64,000 nt of DNA from WHSW01 sp963846165 (lineage in GTDB: Bacteria > Actinomycetota > Thermoleophilia > Solirubrobacterales > 70-9): assembly GCA_963846165.1 (NCBI GenBank), contig CAWJUU010000005.1, positions 1,116,001 to 1,180,000 on the forward strand. Direction: 5' to 3'. The first letter of the stretch is position 1. Each line of letters begins with the position of its first letter. A program made the position numbers and the translations under genes. Shown here piece by piece: positions 18,218 through 26,392 of the stretch. A model generated the notes under the pieces. It was not told where the DNA came from. It was given only the letters and a program-made list of their open reading frames with translations, and made no database searches.

Positions 18218-18219
18218 GT

Positions 18220-18467
18220 TCACCAGCCGGCGGCCCGGCGCGCGAGCCGGGTGAAGATCTCCGCGCACTCGACCACCTCGTTGACGTCGATGTGCTCCTC
18301 GGGCAGGTGGGCGACGCTGAAGTCGCCGGGCCCGTAGACGACGGCTTCGGCACCTGCGAAGTCGACCATGTTGTGAGCGTCGGTCCAGGCCGGCACGCCG
18401 ATCGGCTCGCGCTCGCCGCCGGTCACCTCGGCGGTGAGCTCACTCAGCGAAGCCACCAGGGCCGTTC
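18220..18467 (-). pseudogene. M20 peptidase/deacylase C-terminal remnant
   Basis: About 80 codons match the C-terminal end of M20-family amidohydrolases (ArgE/DapE type): VGVPAWTDAHN-like sequence, then YGPGDFSVAHLPEEHIDVNEV and EIFTRLARRAAGW to the stop at 18,220. The segment holding the zinc-binding HxD and Glu-Glu residues is absent. Homology stops near 18,460, where a plus-strand alkaline phosphatase fragment begins. The start codon used by an apparent ORF here (18,456) is not meaningful. Confidence 0.65.
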
Positions 18468-18704
18468 GAGATCGAGGGCTCGGAGAGCGTGTTCACGACC
18501 GACTGGACGACGCCCGGCCACACCGGCGTGCCCGTGCCGCTGACCGCGGCCGGTCCCGGAGCCGAGCAGCTCGACGGCCTGAGCGACGACACCGACGTCT
18601 TCGAGGTCGCCCGGGAGGTGCTGACCGGGGCACCGTGGCCTCGCAGGACCTCCGCGGCTCATGCTCGCGCGTGCCGGAACTGGCAATACTGCGAGGCGAC
18701 GTGA
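18459..18704 (+). pseudogene. Alkaline phosphatase C-terminal remnant
   Basis: The plus strand reads FEIEGSESVFTTDWTTPGHTG, then VPVPLTAAGPGAEQLDG and DTDVFEVAREVLTGAPW. This resembles the C-terminal end of PhoA-type alkaline phosphatases, including the metal-ligand His of GHTG. The metal-binding N-terminal two-thirds and the nucleophilic Ser are missing. It abuts the truncated M20 gene head-to-head, so both genes have lost their 5' parts. Its 3' end overlaps the next gene by a few bases. Confidence 0.6.
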
Positions 18705-19108
18705 CCGCCGACGACCTGCTGGATCGCTACCGCGAGGCCCTCGAGGCCTGGAACCGGCGTGACCTGGTCTGGATCCTCGAGCAGGCGACGCCCGACTTCG
18801 AGTTCCACACCGCGCAGCTCTTCTCCGGGATCGCGCCCGTATACCGTGGCCGCGAGGGGATGGTCGAGTTCTGGAACACGTTCATCGAGGAGCCGTGGGC
18901 GCTGTTGCGGATCGATGTCGAGGAGATGCTGCCCGCGGGCGACGACCGCGTGCTCGCGCTGTGCACGTTCACCGGGATCGAGCGCGGCTCGGGGACCGAG
19001 GTGACGCTCAAGTACGCACACCTGGCGACCTTCCGGGGCGGAGAGGTGGCGCGGATCGACGCCTTCTCGGACTGGGACGAAGCCCGCGACGCGGCCGCAA
19101 AGACGTAA
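18701..19108 (+). CDS. SnoaL/NTF2-like protein
   Basis: A 135-aa cone-fold protein of the nuclear transport factor 2 superfamily: an N-terminal helix pair DLLDRYREALEAWNRRDLV, then YRGREGMVEFW and a final sheet (YAHLATFRGGEVARIDAFSDWDEA). The family covers isomerases, hydrolases and many uncharacterised proteins; a catalytic role cannot be assigned. GTG 18,701 lacks a clear Shine-Dalgarno; GTG 18,671 in the same frame is an alternative that would overlap the phosphatase remnant. Confidence 0.7.
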   Translation: MTADDLLDRYREALEAWNRRDLVWILEQATPDFEFHTAQLFSGIAPVYRGREGMVEFWNTFIEEPWALLRIDVEEMLPAGDDRVLALCTFTGIERGSGTEVTLKYAHLATFRGGEVARIDAFSDWDEARDAAAKT

Positions 19109-19139
19109 GACAGGCGATGTCGCAGAGAACGTCGACGGC

Positions 19140-21143
19140 ATGAACGCAGCCTCCGCGATCGCCGTCGCCACCGACCGCAACGAGGGCAGCCAGCTCGCCG
19201 TCGACTGGGCGGCTGGCCTCGCCCGCTCGCTCGGCGCCGAGCTGGTCGCGATCCAGGTCGTCGAACCGCCACCGGCCGAGGCGGCCGGCGAGCTCGGAAC
19301 TGCACTGCACGAGGAGCTCGAGCGATCGCTGCCGACGGACGGATTGACGACGCGGGCGATCGTCGCCAGGGGCGAGGACATCGCCGCGACGATCACCGAG
19401 GAAGCGGACCGTGCCGGTGCGGACGTGCTCGTGGTCGGGAGCTCGGGGATGCGGGGGCGCAAGCAGTTCCTGCTCGGCAATGTCGCCAACCGGGTCACCC
19501 ATCTGGCCCGCTGCACCGTGGTCGTCGTCAATACGACCACCGGCGAACCGGTCGGGGCGGATGCGGGATCCGAGACCGCCGGCACCCGAGCGGCGGAGAT
19601 CGCCCGCGTGCTCGGGCCAGAGATCATCCGTCAGCTGTCGGGCCGCCTGTTGCGCTCGGATGGCGACCCGGAGGGGCCTCGGCGCCTGCGGGAAGCGCTG
19701 GAGCAGCTCGGCCCCACCTTCAGCAAGCTGGGGCAGATCCTCTCCACCCGGCCGGATCTGCTGCCCGCGGACTATCTCGCCGAGCTCTCGTCGCTCCAGT
19801 CCGACGTCCCGCCGATGTCCGAGGACGAGGTCGTCTCGGTGATGGAGCAGGAGCTGCGGGTGCCATGGGAGGACGTCTTCGCCTCGATCGAGCCCTCACC
19901 CCTTGCCGCCGGCACTATCGGCCAGGTCCACCGCGCACAGCTTGCGGACGGCCACCGGGTCGTGGTCAAGGTGCAGCGCCCGACGGCCGCGCCGCTCGTC
20001 GAGCGCGACCTCGCGCTGCTGCGAACCGTGGTCCGCCCCGTCTCGCGCTCGACGCTCGTGCAGCGGGTCATCGACGTCCCTTCGCTCGTCGATCAGGTCT
20101 CGGCGTCCCTGCGCAGCGAGCTGGACTTCGGTGAGGAGGCCCGCAACCTCGATCGCATGGCCGAGATCCTCGGACAGCAGAGGCGAGTGGCGGTGCCGGC
20201 CTGCCATCACGACCTCTCGACCGCGAGGCTGCTGGTCATGGACGAGGTCATCGACGGGGTACCCGTGTCGGCGGCTCCGCCCGGGCCCGAACGAACCGAG
20301 GCCGTCCGCGAGTTGCTCCAGGTCTATTACCGCCAGGTGCTCGACGAGGGCTTCTTTCACGCCGACCCGCATCCCGGCAACATGCTGTGGGCCGACGGCA
20401 CGATCTGGCTGCTCGACATCGGCATGGTCGGGCGGCTCGACGCCGAGACGCGCCGCCGGTTCATGCTCGTCCTGCTCGCCCTCGCCCAGGGCGATGTCGA
20501 GCTGCTCGCCGACGTGTCCCTCGACGTCAGCGGAACGGAAGACGTCGCCGACGTCGACATGGACGCTTATCGCGCGGATCTCGCCGCGGTGATCGAGAGC
20601 ATCCAGGGCCGCTCCCTGGACGAGATCCAGCTGGTCGAGCTGCTCAACCGGCTCACCGCGATCTCGGTTCGCCACGGCGTCGCGCTCCCATCCGAGTTCG
20701 TGATGGTCGCGAAGGCTCTCGGCCAGGTCGAGCTCACCGTGTCCGAGTTGGCGCCCGACCTCGATCCGATGTCGGAGGCACAGAGGTTTTTCATGCGCAG
20801 CATCATGAAGCGGCTCGCCGGCCGGCTCGACCCGGGACAGGTCGTCTACGAGGTCGAGCGCCTGCGCTACCGGGTCAGCCAGTTCGGTGAGGCGATCGCG
20901 ACCGCAAGCGGCAACCGGCCGGGCCGCAAGCTCGAGGTCCAGTTCACCTCGCAGCGGCTCGAACGCAAGGTCGTCACCGCCGGCCGCATGGTCGCCCTCG
21001 GGCTTGGCGCCGGGTTGACCTGGATCGCCGCGACCCAGGCGAGCAGCTCCGAACGCATCGACCCCCGGCTCACCCGCTCGCTCCAGGGGGCCGCGGCGGT
21101 GGTCTCGGCCTGGTTCGCGACCGAGGTCGCCCGCAACCGCTAG
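19140..21143 (+). CDS. UspA domain fused to UbiB/ABC1 atypical kinase
   Basis: A 667-aa protein. Residues 1-135 form a universal stress protein domain with the nucleotide-binding pattern GSSGMRGRKQFLLGNVANRV and terminal VVVVN. From about residue 155 a UbiB kinase-like domain follows: KLGQ motif in FSKLGQILSTRPDLLP, an Ala/Gly-rich loop LAAGTIGQVHRA, catalytic Lys in VVVKVQRP, HADPHPGN at about 407-414 and the metal Asp in LDIGMVG. Two C-terminal hydrophobic segments (GLGAGLTWIAAT and AAAVVSAWFATEV) would anchor it in the membrane. UbiB proteins affect isoprenoid-lipid or quinone homeostasis; the UspA module may add nucleotide sensing. No ubiquinone or menaquinone genes are adjacent. Confidence 0.85.
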   Translation: MNAASAIAVATDRNEGSQLAVDWAAGLARSLGAELVAIQVVEPPPAEAAGELGTALHEELERSLPTDGLTTRAIVARGEDIAATITEEADRAGADVLVVGSSGMRGRKQFLLGNVANRVTHLARCTVVVVNTTTGEPVGADAGSETAGTRAAEIARVLGPEIIRQLSGRLLRSDGDPEGPRRLREALEQLGPTFSKLGQILSTRPDLLPADYLAELSSLQSDVPPMSEDEVVSVMEQELRVPWEDVFASIEPSPLAAGTIGQVHRAQLADGHRVVVKVQRPTAAPLVERDLALLRTVVRPVSRSTLVQRVIDVPSLVDQVSASLRSELDFGEEARNLDRMAEILGQQRRVAVPACHHDLSTARLLVMDEVIDGVPVSAAPPGPERTEAVRELLQVYYRQVLDEGFFHADPHPGNMLWADGTIWLLDIGMVGRLDAETRRRFMLVLLALAQGDVELLADVSLDVSGTEDVADVDMDAYRADLAAVIESIQGRSLDEIQLVELLNRLTAISVRHGVALPSEFVMVAKALGQVELTVSELAPDLDPMSEAQRFFMRSIMKRLAGRLDPGQVVYEVERLRYRVSQFGEAIATASGNRPGRKLEVQFTSQRLERKVVTAGRMVALGLGAGLTWIAATQASSSERIDPRLTRSLQGAAAVVSAWFATEVARNR

Positions 21144-21147
21144 GCCT

Positions 21148-22890
21148 CTAGGTCGCTCGCTGACCGCCGAAGATCTCGTCAAGGCGGCCGGCGAGCAGGT
21201 AGTCGCCCGCGACCTCGACCCGACCCTCGAGCAGGAGCTTGGGCGCGAACGCCTCGCGCGAGACGATGCGGACGAAGTCGGGCACGCTGGCGCGCATCGT
21301 TACCGCGGCATCCGGCGACGAACCGCGACGAACCCGCGCCTTGCCGTCCGCGATCGCGACCACCCAGCCGAGCGTGCCGCTGCGGCCCCGGAGCTCGTAC
21401 TGGATCTCGGCGGCGATCCCCTCGGCGCGCTCGGGCACCAGCGCGGACTCCATCCCGCGGAAGATCACCGGCAGGCCCGGCCCGCGGTCGAAGAGGCGGT
21501 GAAGCTGAGCGTCACTGCGCCCGCGCACGAGCCGCGCCAGCGCCGCCTCTCCGGCGCGCTCGACCAGCTCGCGGCCCGGGAACGCGCGGCTGCCGTTGGT
21601 GCCGGCCGCGCCGCTCACGGCCCGTCGGCGCGGCTCCCACGGCTCGCCGTCACCGCGCACGACATAGCCGGGGTCTGAGTCCCGCGCCGGCGCGCGCCGG
21701 GCCAGAGCCCGCTCGCAGGCCGCGGCGAGGCGCTCGCGCTTCTCCGCCTCGCGCTCCGCCGCGCGCCCGGCGAACCGCGGCATCACCTCAGCCGCGAACA
21801 GCTCGAGGCTCTCGCAGATGTGCTCGTGGCGGTTCGCGCCGGCCTGGGAGACGAAGATCACCTGGTCGACGCCGGCCGCCTCGTAGCGCTCGACCAGGTC
21901 GACGATCTGCTCCGGAGTGCCGATCGCACCGCGCAAGCTGCCGAGACCCTCCTGGAGCAGCTTGACCCCGAGCGGAGCGTCGTCGGGGGTGACGATCCGG
22001 CGCGAGAATCCGACCTGATCGCGGCGCTCGTTGAACTCGCGCCAGATGTCCGAGCGCCCGGGGCGGTGCTCGCCGAAGGCGTAGTAGTAGGCGAGCGAGA
22101 AGCCGAAGAAGTGGGCGCCGTCGATCCCGCGCTCGATCGCCGTCGCCTCGTCGGCATGGCACATCAGCGGCAGGACGACGGCGAAGTTCGGGTTCACCGC
22201 GAAGCCCGCCGGCACGCACTCCTCGGAGTCGATCAGCGCGTAGTAGGAGTCCACCCACTCCTTCGCCGCCTCGGGCTCGACGAATGAGAACGAGAGCGCT
22301 CCGATCCCGTTGCGCGCCGCGAGCTGGATCGTCTCGCGGCGGCTGCAGGCGACCCAGAGCGGCGGGTGCGGGCGCTGCTTCGGCTTCGGGACCACGTTTC
22401 GCGGCGGCATCGAGACGAACTCGCCCTCATAGCCGGCAAACGGCTCCTCGACGAACATCCGGGTGATCGCGTCGAGGCTCTCCTGCCATTGGGCCCGCTT
22501 GCTGTCGCGATCGATCTCGAAGCCGCCGAGCTCGATCTGCGAGCTCCCCTCGCCGGTGCCGAGCTCGACCCGGCCGCCGGAGACGAGGTCGAGCGTGGCG
22601 ACGCGCTCGGCGACCCGGGCCGGGTGGTTGACCGCGGGCGGGACCTGAATGATCCCGTGGCCGAGCCGGATCCGCTCGGTGCGCTGGCTCACCGCGGCGA
22701 GGAAGACCTCGGGCGCGCTCGAGTGCGAGTACTCCTCGAGGAAGTGGTGCTCGACCTCCCAGACGTAGTCGAAGCCGAGGCCGTCGGCGAGCTCGATCTG
22801 GTCGAGCGCGTCGGCGAGCAGCTTCTCTTCGTCGATCTCGAAGCCCGCCGACCGCGGCACCTGGTGCTCGTAGAAGAGGCCGAATCTCAC
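21148..22890 (-). CDS. LLM-class flavin oxidoreductase with C-terminal SCP2-like domain
   Basis: About 580 aa. Residues 1-380 form a bacterial luciferase-like TIM barrel (VRFGLFYEHQ, EVEHHF, GHGIIQVPPAVNHPARVAE, VSGGRVELGTGEG, GIGALSFSF). FMN or F420 is the usual cofactor. A charged linker follows, then a roughly 110-residue domain ending VTMRASVPDFVRIVSREAF and LEGRVEVAGDYLLAGRL, typical of SCP2/sterol-carrier folds. GTG 22,890 fits the family start and has TATCCT 8 nt upstream. The fusion suggests oxidation of a hydrophobic substrate presented by the SCP2 part. It is tail-to-tail with the UbiB fusion, with a gap of only 4 bp. Confidence 0.8.
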   Translation of the reverse strand: MRFGLFYEHQVPRSAGFEIDEEKLLADALDQIELADGLGFDYVWEVEHHFLEEYSHSSAPEVFLAAVSQRTERIRLGHGIIQVPPAVNHPARVAERVATLDLVSGGRVELGTGEGSSQIELGGFEIDRDSKRAQWQESLDAITRMFVEEPFAGYEGEFVSMPPRNVVPKPKQRPHPPLWVACSRRETIQLAARNGIGALSFSFVEPEAAKEWVDSYYALIDSEECVPAGFAVNPNFAVVLPLMCHADEATAIERGIDGAHFFGFSLAYYYAFGEHRPGRSDIWREFNERRDQVGFSRRIVTPDDAPLGVKLLQEGLGSLRGAIGTPEQIVDLVERYEAAGVDQVIFVSQAGANRHEHICESLELFAAEVMPRFAGRAAEREAEKRERLAAACERALARRAPARDSDPGYVVRGDGEPWEPRRRAVSGAAGTNGSRAFPGRELVERAGEAALARLVRGRSDAQLHRLFDRGPGLPVIFRGMESALVPERAEGIAAEIQYELRGRSGTLGWVVAIADGKARVRRGSSPDAAVTMRASVPDFVRIVSREAFAPKLLLEGRVEVAGDYLLAGRLDEIFGGQRAT

Positions 22891-22948
22891 GCCGGGCGAG
22901 GATATCCCGCACACCAAGCGGCATCGCCGGTGGTCGCGAGCCTCCGGC

Positions 22949-25309
22949 TCAGATCAGGTCGAGCGCCGCGCCGAGGATCGTTTCGGCGTCGATGCCGTGA
23001 TGCGGGTAGAGATCGGCGATGTCGCCCGACTGGCCGAACTCGGTCACGCCCAGGTATGCGGCCTGGTCGCCACGAACCGAACCGAGGAAGGCGAGGGTGT
23101 GGGGGTGCCCGTCGATCACGCCGACGAGGGGCGCCGGGCGATCGGGCGGCAGGATCCGGTCGAGGATCGACGCGTCCCCGCGGTCGAGGCCCTGGCGGGC
23201 GCGCAGGGCGCGAAAGAGCAGGTCGGGACTGGTCAGGCAGAGGACCTCGGTCGGGATCGCGCCCTCGCGCTCGAGCTCCTCGGCGGCGACCAGCGCCTCG
23301 GAGACCATCGCGCCGACGGCGCAGATCGCGAGCCGCGCGGTCCCCGCCGCCTCGCGCAGCCGGTAGCCACCGGCGAGGACGTCGAGGCGGCGGCGCTCGC
23401 GCTCGCTGGGCTCGGGCGGGACCGCGGCCAGCGACTGCTCGATCGGGCGGGTCGAGAGCCGAAAGTAGGCGGAGCCGCCGGCGGGCCTGCCCAGTCGCGA
23501 GAGCGCGTGCAGGAAGGTCCACTCGAGGTCCTGGGCGAAGGCCGGCTCCCAGGCGACGCAGCCGGGCTGCTCGATCCCCGCCGAGGGGGTTACGATCGAC
23601 TGGTGGGCACCACCCTCGGGGCCGAGCGTGACGCCCGACGGCGTGCCGATCAGAATCGACTGGCCGCCGGCGTAGATCCCGAACGCCCAGGGCTCGAAGC
23701 AGCGCATCAGGAACGGGTCGTAGATCGTTCCCACGGGTAACAGCGGCTGCCCGTCTCGCGACCAGGTCGCCCCGAGCTCGCCCAGCAGGCCGACGAGGTT
23801 GACCTCCGCGATGCCGAGCTCGACATGCTGGCCGTGGTCGGTCTCGCGCCAGCGCACGAGCGTGTCCGTGTCGTCAGCGAACCAGTCGATCCGGTCTCCC
23901 AGCGACCAGACCCCGACCCGGTTGATCCAGCCGCCGAGGTTGGTCGACGAGGCGACGTCGGGGCTCACCGTGACCACCCGCGCGGCTGCGTCGGGCGCCT
24001 CGCGATAGAGGTCGGCGAACAGCCGGCCGAGCTCCTGCTGGGTCGAAGCGCGGCCCGAATGCTCGCGGCCGAGCTCCGCCGGCAATGAGGGCGGCTCGAC
24101 ATCAACGCTCGGCTCGCGGCGCAGGCGCGCGGACGCCGCCGCGCAGATCTCCGCCTCGGCGCTCGCGGGGTCGAAGCGGGCCCAGGTGTCGCCGGGATCG
24201 GCGCCGAGTGCCGGACCAAGCTCGGCGAGCTGCTCGGCGCTGAGCAGCGCCGAGTGGTTCGCCGGGTGCCCCTCGATCGGCAAGCGCCAGCCCTTGATCG
24301 TGTAGGCGAACAGAGCCGAGGGGCGGTCTGTGACCGCGTCGCATTCGCGCAGGCCCTCGAGCACCGAGCCGAGGTCGTGGCCGCCGAGGTCGTGGATCGC
24401 GGCGCGCAGCTCGACGTCGGAGAGCTCTCCGATCAGCCTCTCGAGCGCCCGCCCGCCCCCAGCGGCGCTCGGCAGCCGCTCGCGGAGCTCGGCCGGCTCG
24501 CTGCGCAGCATCCGCTGGTACTCCTCGTTCGGCATCTCGTCGATCCGCCGCCGCAGCTCTGTGCCGCCGTCACGCTCGAACAGGGCCCGCAGCCGCGGGC
24601 CGTACTTGACCGTGACCGTCTGCCAGCCGGCGGCCTCGAACATCGCCAGCAGGCGGCCCGCGGCGATGTCCGGGACGACGCGGTCGAGCGACTGGCGGTT
24701 GAGGTCGACGATCCACAGCACCTCGCCGAGCTTGGCGACCACCGGGTCGCAGATCGCCTCCCAGACCGCGCCCTCGTCGAGCTCGGCGTCACCGAGCAGG
24801 GCGATCTGACGGCCACCGCGAGGGACGTCGAAGTGGCCGGCGACATATCGATGCGCAATCGCCCCCCAGATCACCTGGGTCGCGCCGATCCCGACCGAGC
24901 CGGTCGAGTAGTCCACCGGATCGGGGTCCTTGGTCCGTGAGGGATAGCTCTGCAGGCCGCCGAAGTCGCGCAGCCGCTCGAGAAACGACACGTCGAGCTC
25001 GCCGAGCAGATAGTTGATCGCGTGCAGGACCGGCGAGGCGTGCGGCTTGACCGAGACTCGGTCCGGGGCCCGCAGATGCTCGAACCAGAGCGCCGTCATC
25101 AGGGTGACCACCGATGCGCTCGACGCCTGATGGCCGCCGACCTTGATCTGAGAGCGGCTCGGGCGCACCCGGTTGGCGTGATCGACGATCGCCGTCGCGA
25201 GCCAGAGCACGCGGGCCTGGATCGCCTCGAGCGCGACGAGATCGACCGCGGCGGCCTCGGCCGAGGTGCCGGGCTGCGCGCGCGGGCTGTCGGCCGTCTC
25301 ACCAACCAT
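22949..25309 (-). CDS. AceE/transketolase-like TPP-dependent enzyme
   Basis: A 786-aa protein with the homodimeric pyruvate dehydrogenase E1 layout. The N-terminal TPP pyrophosphate domain has GGHQASSAS (58-66), VKPHASPVLHAINYLLG and the metal site GDAELDEG (173-180) followed by VDLNRQSLD. A pyrimidine domain has LGIAEVNLVGLLGELGATW, and there is a transketolase C-terminal domain. Classical E1 has GDGE at the metal site; Ala replaces the second Gly here. No E2 (lipoyl) or E3 gene is in the window. ATG 25,309 is divergent from the nitrilase gene. Substrate may be pyruvate or another 2-oxoacid. Confidence 0.75.
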   Translation of the reverse strand: MVGETADSPRAQPGTSAEAAAVDLVALEAIQARVLWLATAIVDHANRVRPSRSQIKVGGHQASSASVVTLMTALWFEHLRAPDRVSVKPHASPVLHAINYLLGELDVSFLERLRDFGGLQSYPSRTKDPDPVDYSTGSVGIGATQVIWGAIAHRYVAGHFDVPRGGRQIALLGDAELDEGAVWEAICDPVVAKLGEVLWIVDLNRQSLDRVVPDIAAGRLLAMFEAAGWQTVTVKYGPRLRALFERDGGTELRRRIDEMPNEEYQRMLRSEPAELRERLPSAAGGGRALERLIGELSDVELRAAIHDLGGHDLGSVLEGLRECDAVTDRPSALFAYTIKGWRLPIEGHPANHSALLSAEQLAELGPALGADPGDTWARFDPASAEAEICAAASARLRREPSVDVEPPSLPAELGREHSGRASTQQELGRLFADLYREAPDAAARVVTVSPDVASSTNLGGWINRVGVWSLGDRIDWFADDTDTLVRWRETDHGQHVELGIAEVNLVGLLGELGATWSRDGQPLLPVGTIYDPFLMRCFEPWAFGIYAGGQSILIGTPSGVTLGPEGGAHQSIVTPSAGIEQPGCVAWEPAFAQDLEWTFLHALSRLGRPAGGSAYFRLSTRPIEQSLAAVPPEPSERERRRLDVLAGGYRLREAAGTARLAICAVGAMVSEALVAAEELEREGAIPTEVLCLTSPDLLFRALRARQGLDRGDASILDRILPPDRPAPLVGVIDGHPHTLAFLGSVRGDQAAYLGVTEFGQSGDIADLYPHHGIDAETILGAALDLI

Positions 25310-25393
25310 GACCGGATCATCGCGCTCCGGGCGGCCACCGCGTCGAGCTGATGGAGTCGCCGCCGCCGGCCGCTCGCTGAACGCGATCCGGCG

Positions 25394-25399
25394 TATCCT
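25394..25399 (+). promoter_or_regulatory. TATCCT -10-like box, leaderless type
   Basis: TATCCT sits 6 nt before ATG 25,406 and no Shine-Dalgarno is present. The transcript would start at or next to the A of the start codon. One of ten similar sites in the window. Confidence 0.45.
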
Positions 25400-25405
25400 C
25401 GGCCG

Positions 25406-26359
25406 ATGCCGAGCTTCGAGACCGTGCGCGTGGCCGCGATCCAGGCGACTCCGGTGGTCCTCGATGCCGAGGCGACCGTCGACAAGGCCTGCGAGCTGCT
25501 CGGCGCCGCGGCCGCCGACGGGGTCCAGCTCGCGGTCCTGCCCGAGACCTTCGTGCCGCTCTACCCGGGCAACGCCTGGGCCCACGACGCGGGCTCGTTC
25601 GGCGGCTGGGATGAGCTTTGGGAGCGACTCTGGCGGAACTCGGTCGACGTCCCGGGACCGCTCACCGAGCGGCTGGCCGACCGCTGCCGCGAGCTCGGCA
25701 TCCATTGCGTGATCGGCGTCAACGAGCGCGAATCCCAGCGCCCCGGCTCGCTCTACAACGCCCTGCTTCTGTTCGGCCCGGAGGGACTCATCCACAAGCA
25801 CCGCAAGTTGATGCCGACGATGCACGAGCGGCTCTTCCACGGCGTCGGCGCCGGGGACGACCTCGCGGTCGCCGAGACCGACCTCGGCCGGATCGGCGGC
25901 CTGATCTGCTGGGAGAACCGGATGCCGCTCGCCCGCTACGCCGTCTACCGCGGCGGGCCCCAGATCTGGGTGGCGCCGACCGCCGATGACAGCGACGGCT
26001 GGCTCGCCTCGATGCGCCACATCGCGATCGAGTCCGGCGCCTTCGTCGTCTCGGCACCCCAGTTCATCCCCGCCTCGGCGTTTCCCGCCGACTTCCCGAT
26101 CCCGCTCCCCGAGGGCAAGCAGGTCTACGGGCGCGGCGGCGCCGCGATCTGTGAGCCCGACGAGGGCGAGGTGATCGCCGGACCGCTCTACGGCGAGGAG
26201 GGGGTCGTGGTCGCCGATTGCGACCTGCGCTCGGGGCTGCACGCGAAGCGCTGGTTCGATGTCGCCGGCCATTACAGCCGCGAGGACGTGCTCGCGCGCG
26301 ATCGCGTTCCAGCCGCTCCCGGCGATCCCGCCGTCGCCGACGGTTCCGGCGCCGACTGA
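25406..26359 (+). CDS. Nitrilase-superfamily C-N hydrolase
   Basis: A 317-aa protein with the complete Glu-Lys-Cys triad: E47 in LAVLPETFVP, K134 in HKHRKLMPT and C168 in GGLICWENRM. Length and the WEN context fit nitrilases (branch 1), which hydrolyse nitriles to acids, rather than the shorter amidase branches. A C-terminal extension of about 30 residues is low complexity. It is divergent from the AceE-like gene and is followed 33 bp later by the ThyX-like gene. Confidence 0.85.
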   Translation: MPSFETVRVAAIQATPVVLDAEATVDKACELLGAAAADGVQLAVLPETFVPLYPGNAWAHDAGSFGGWDELWERLWRNSVDVPGPLTERLADRCRELGIHCVIGVNERESQRPGSLYNALLLFGPEGLIHKHRKLMPTMHERLFHGVGAGDDLAVAETDLGRIGGLICWENRMPLARYAVYRGGPQIWVAPTADDSDGWLASMRHIAIESGAFVVSAPQFIPASAFPADFPIPLPEGKQVYGRGGAAICEPDEGEVIAGPLYGEEGVVVADCDLRSGLHAKRWFDVAGHYSREDVLARDRVPAAPGDPAVADGSGAD

Positions 26360-26379
26360 ACCGACGCCGCCGCCGAGCC

Positions 26380-26385
26380 TAGACT
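26380..26385 (+). promoter_or_regulatory. TAGACT -10-like box, leaderless type
   Basis: TAGACT lies 7 nt before the GTG at 26,393 with no ribosome-binding sequence between. It fits the leaderless pattern seen at neighbouring genes. Confidence 0.4.
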
Positions 26386-26392
26386 GGCCGCC

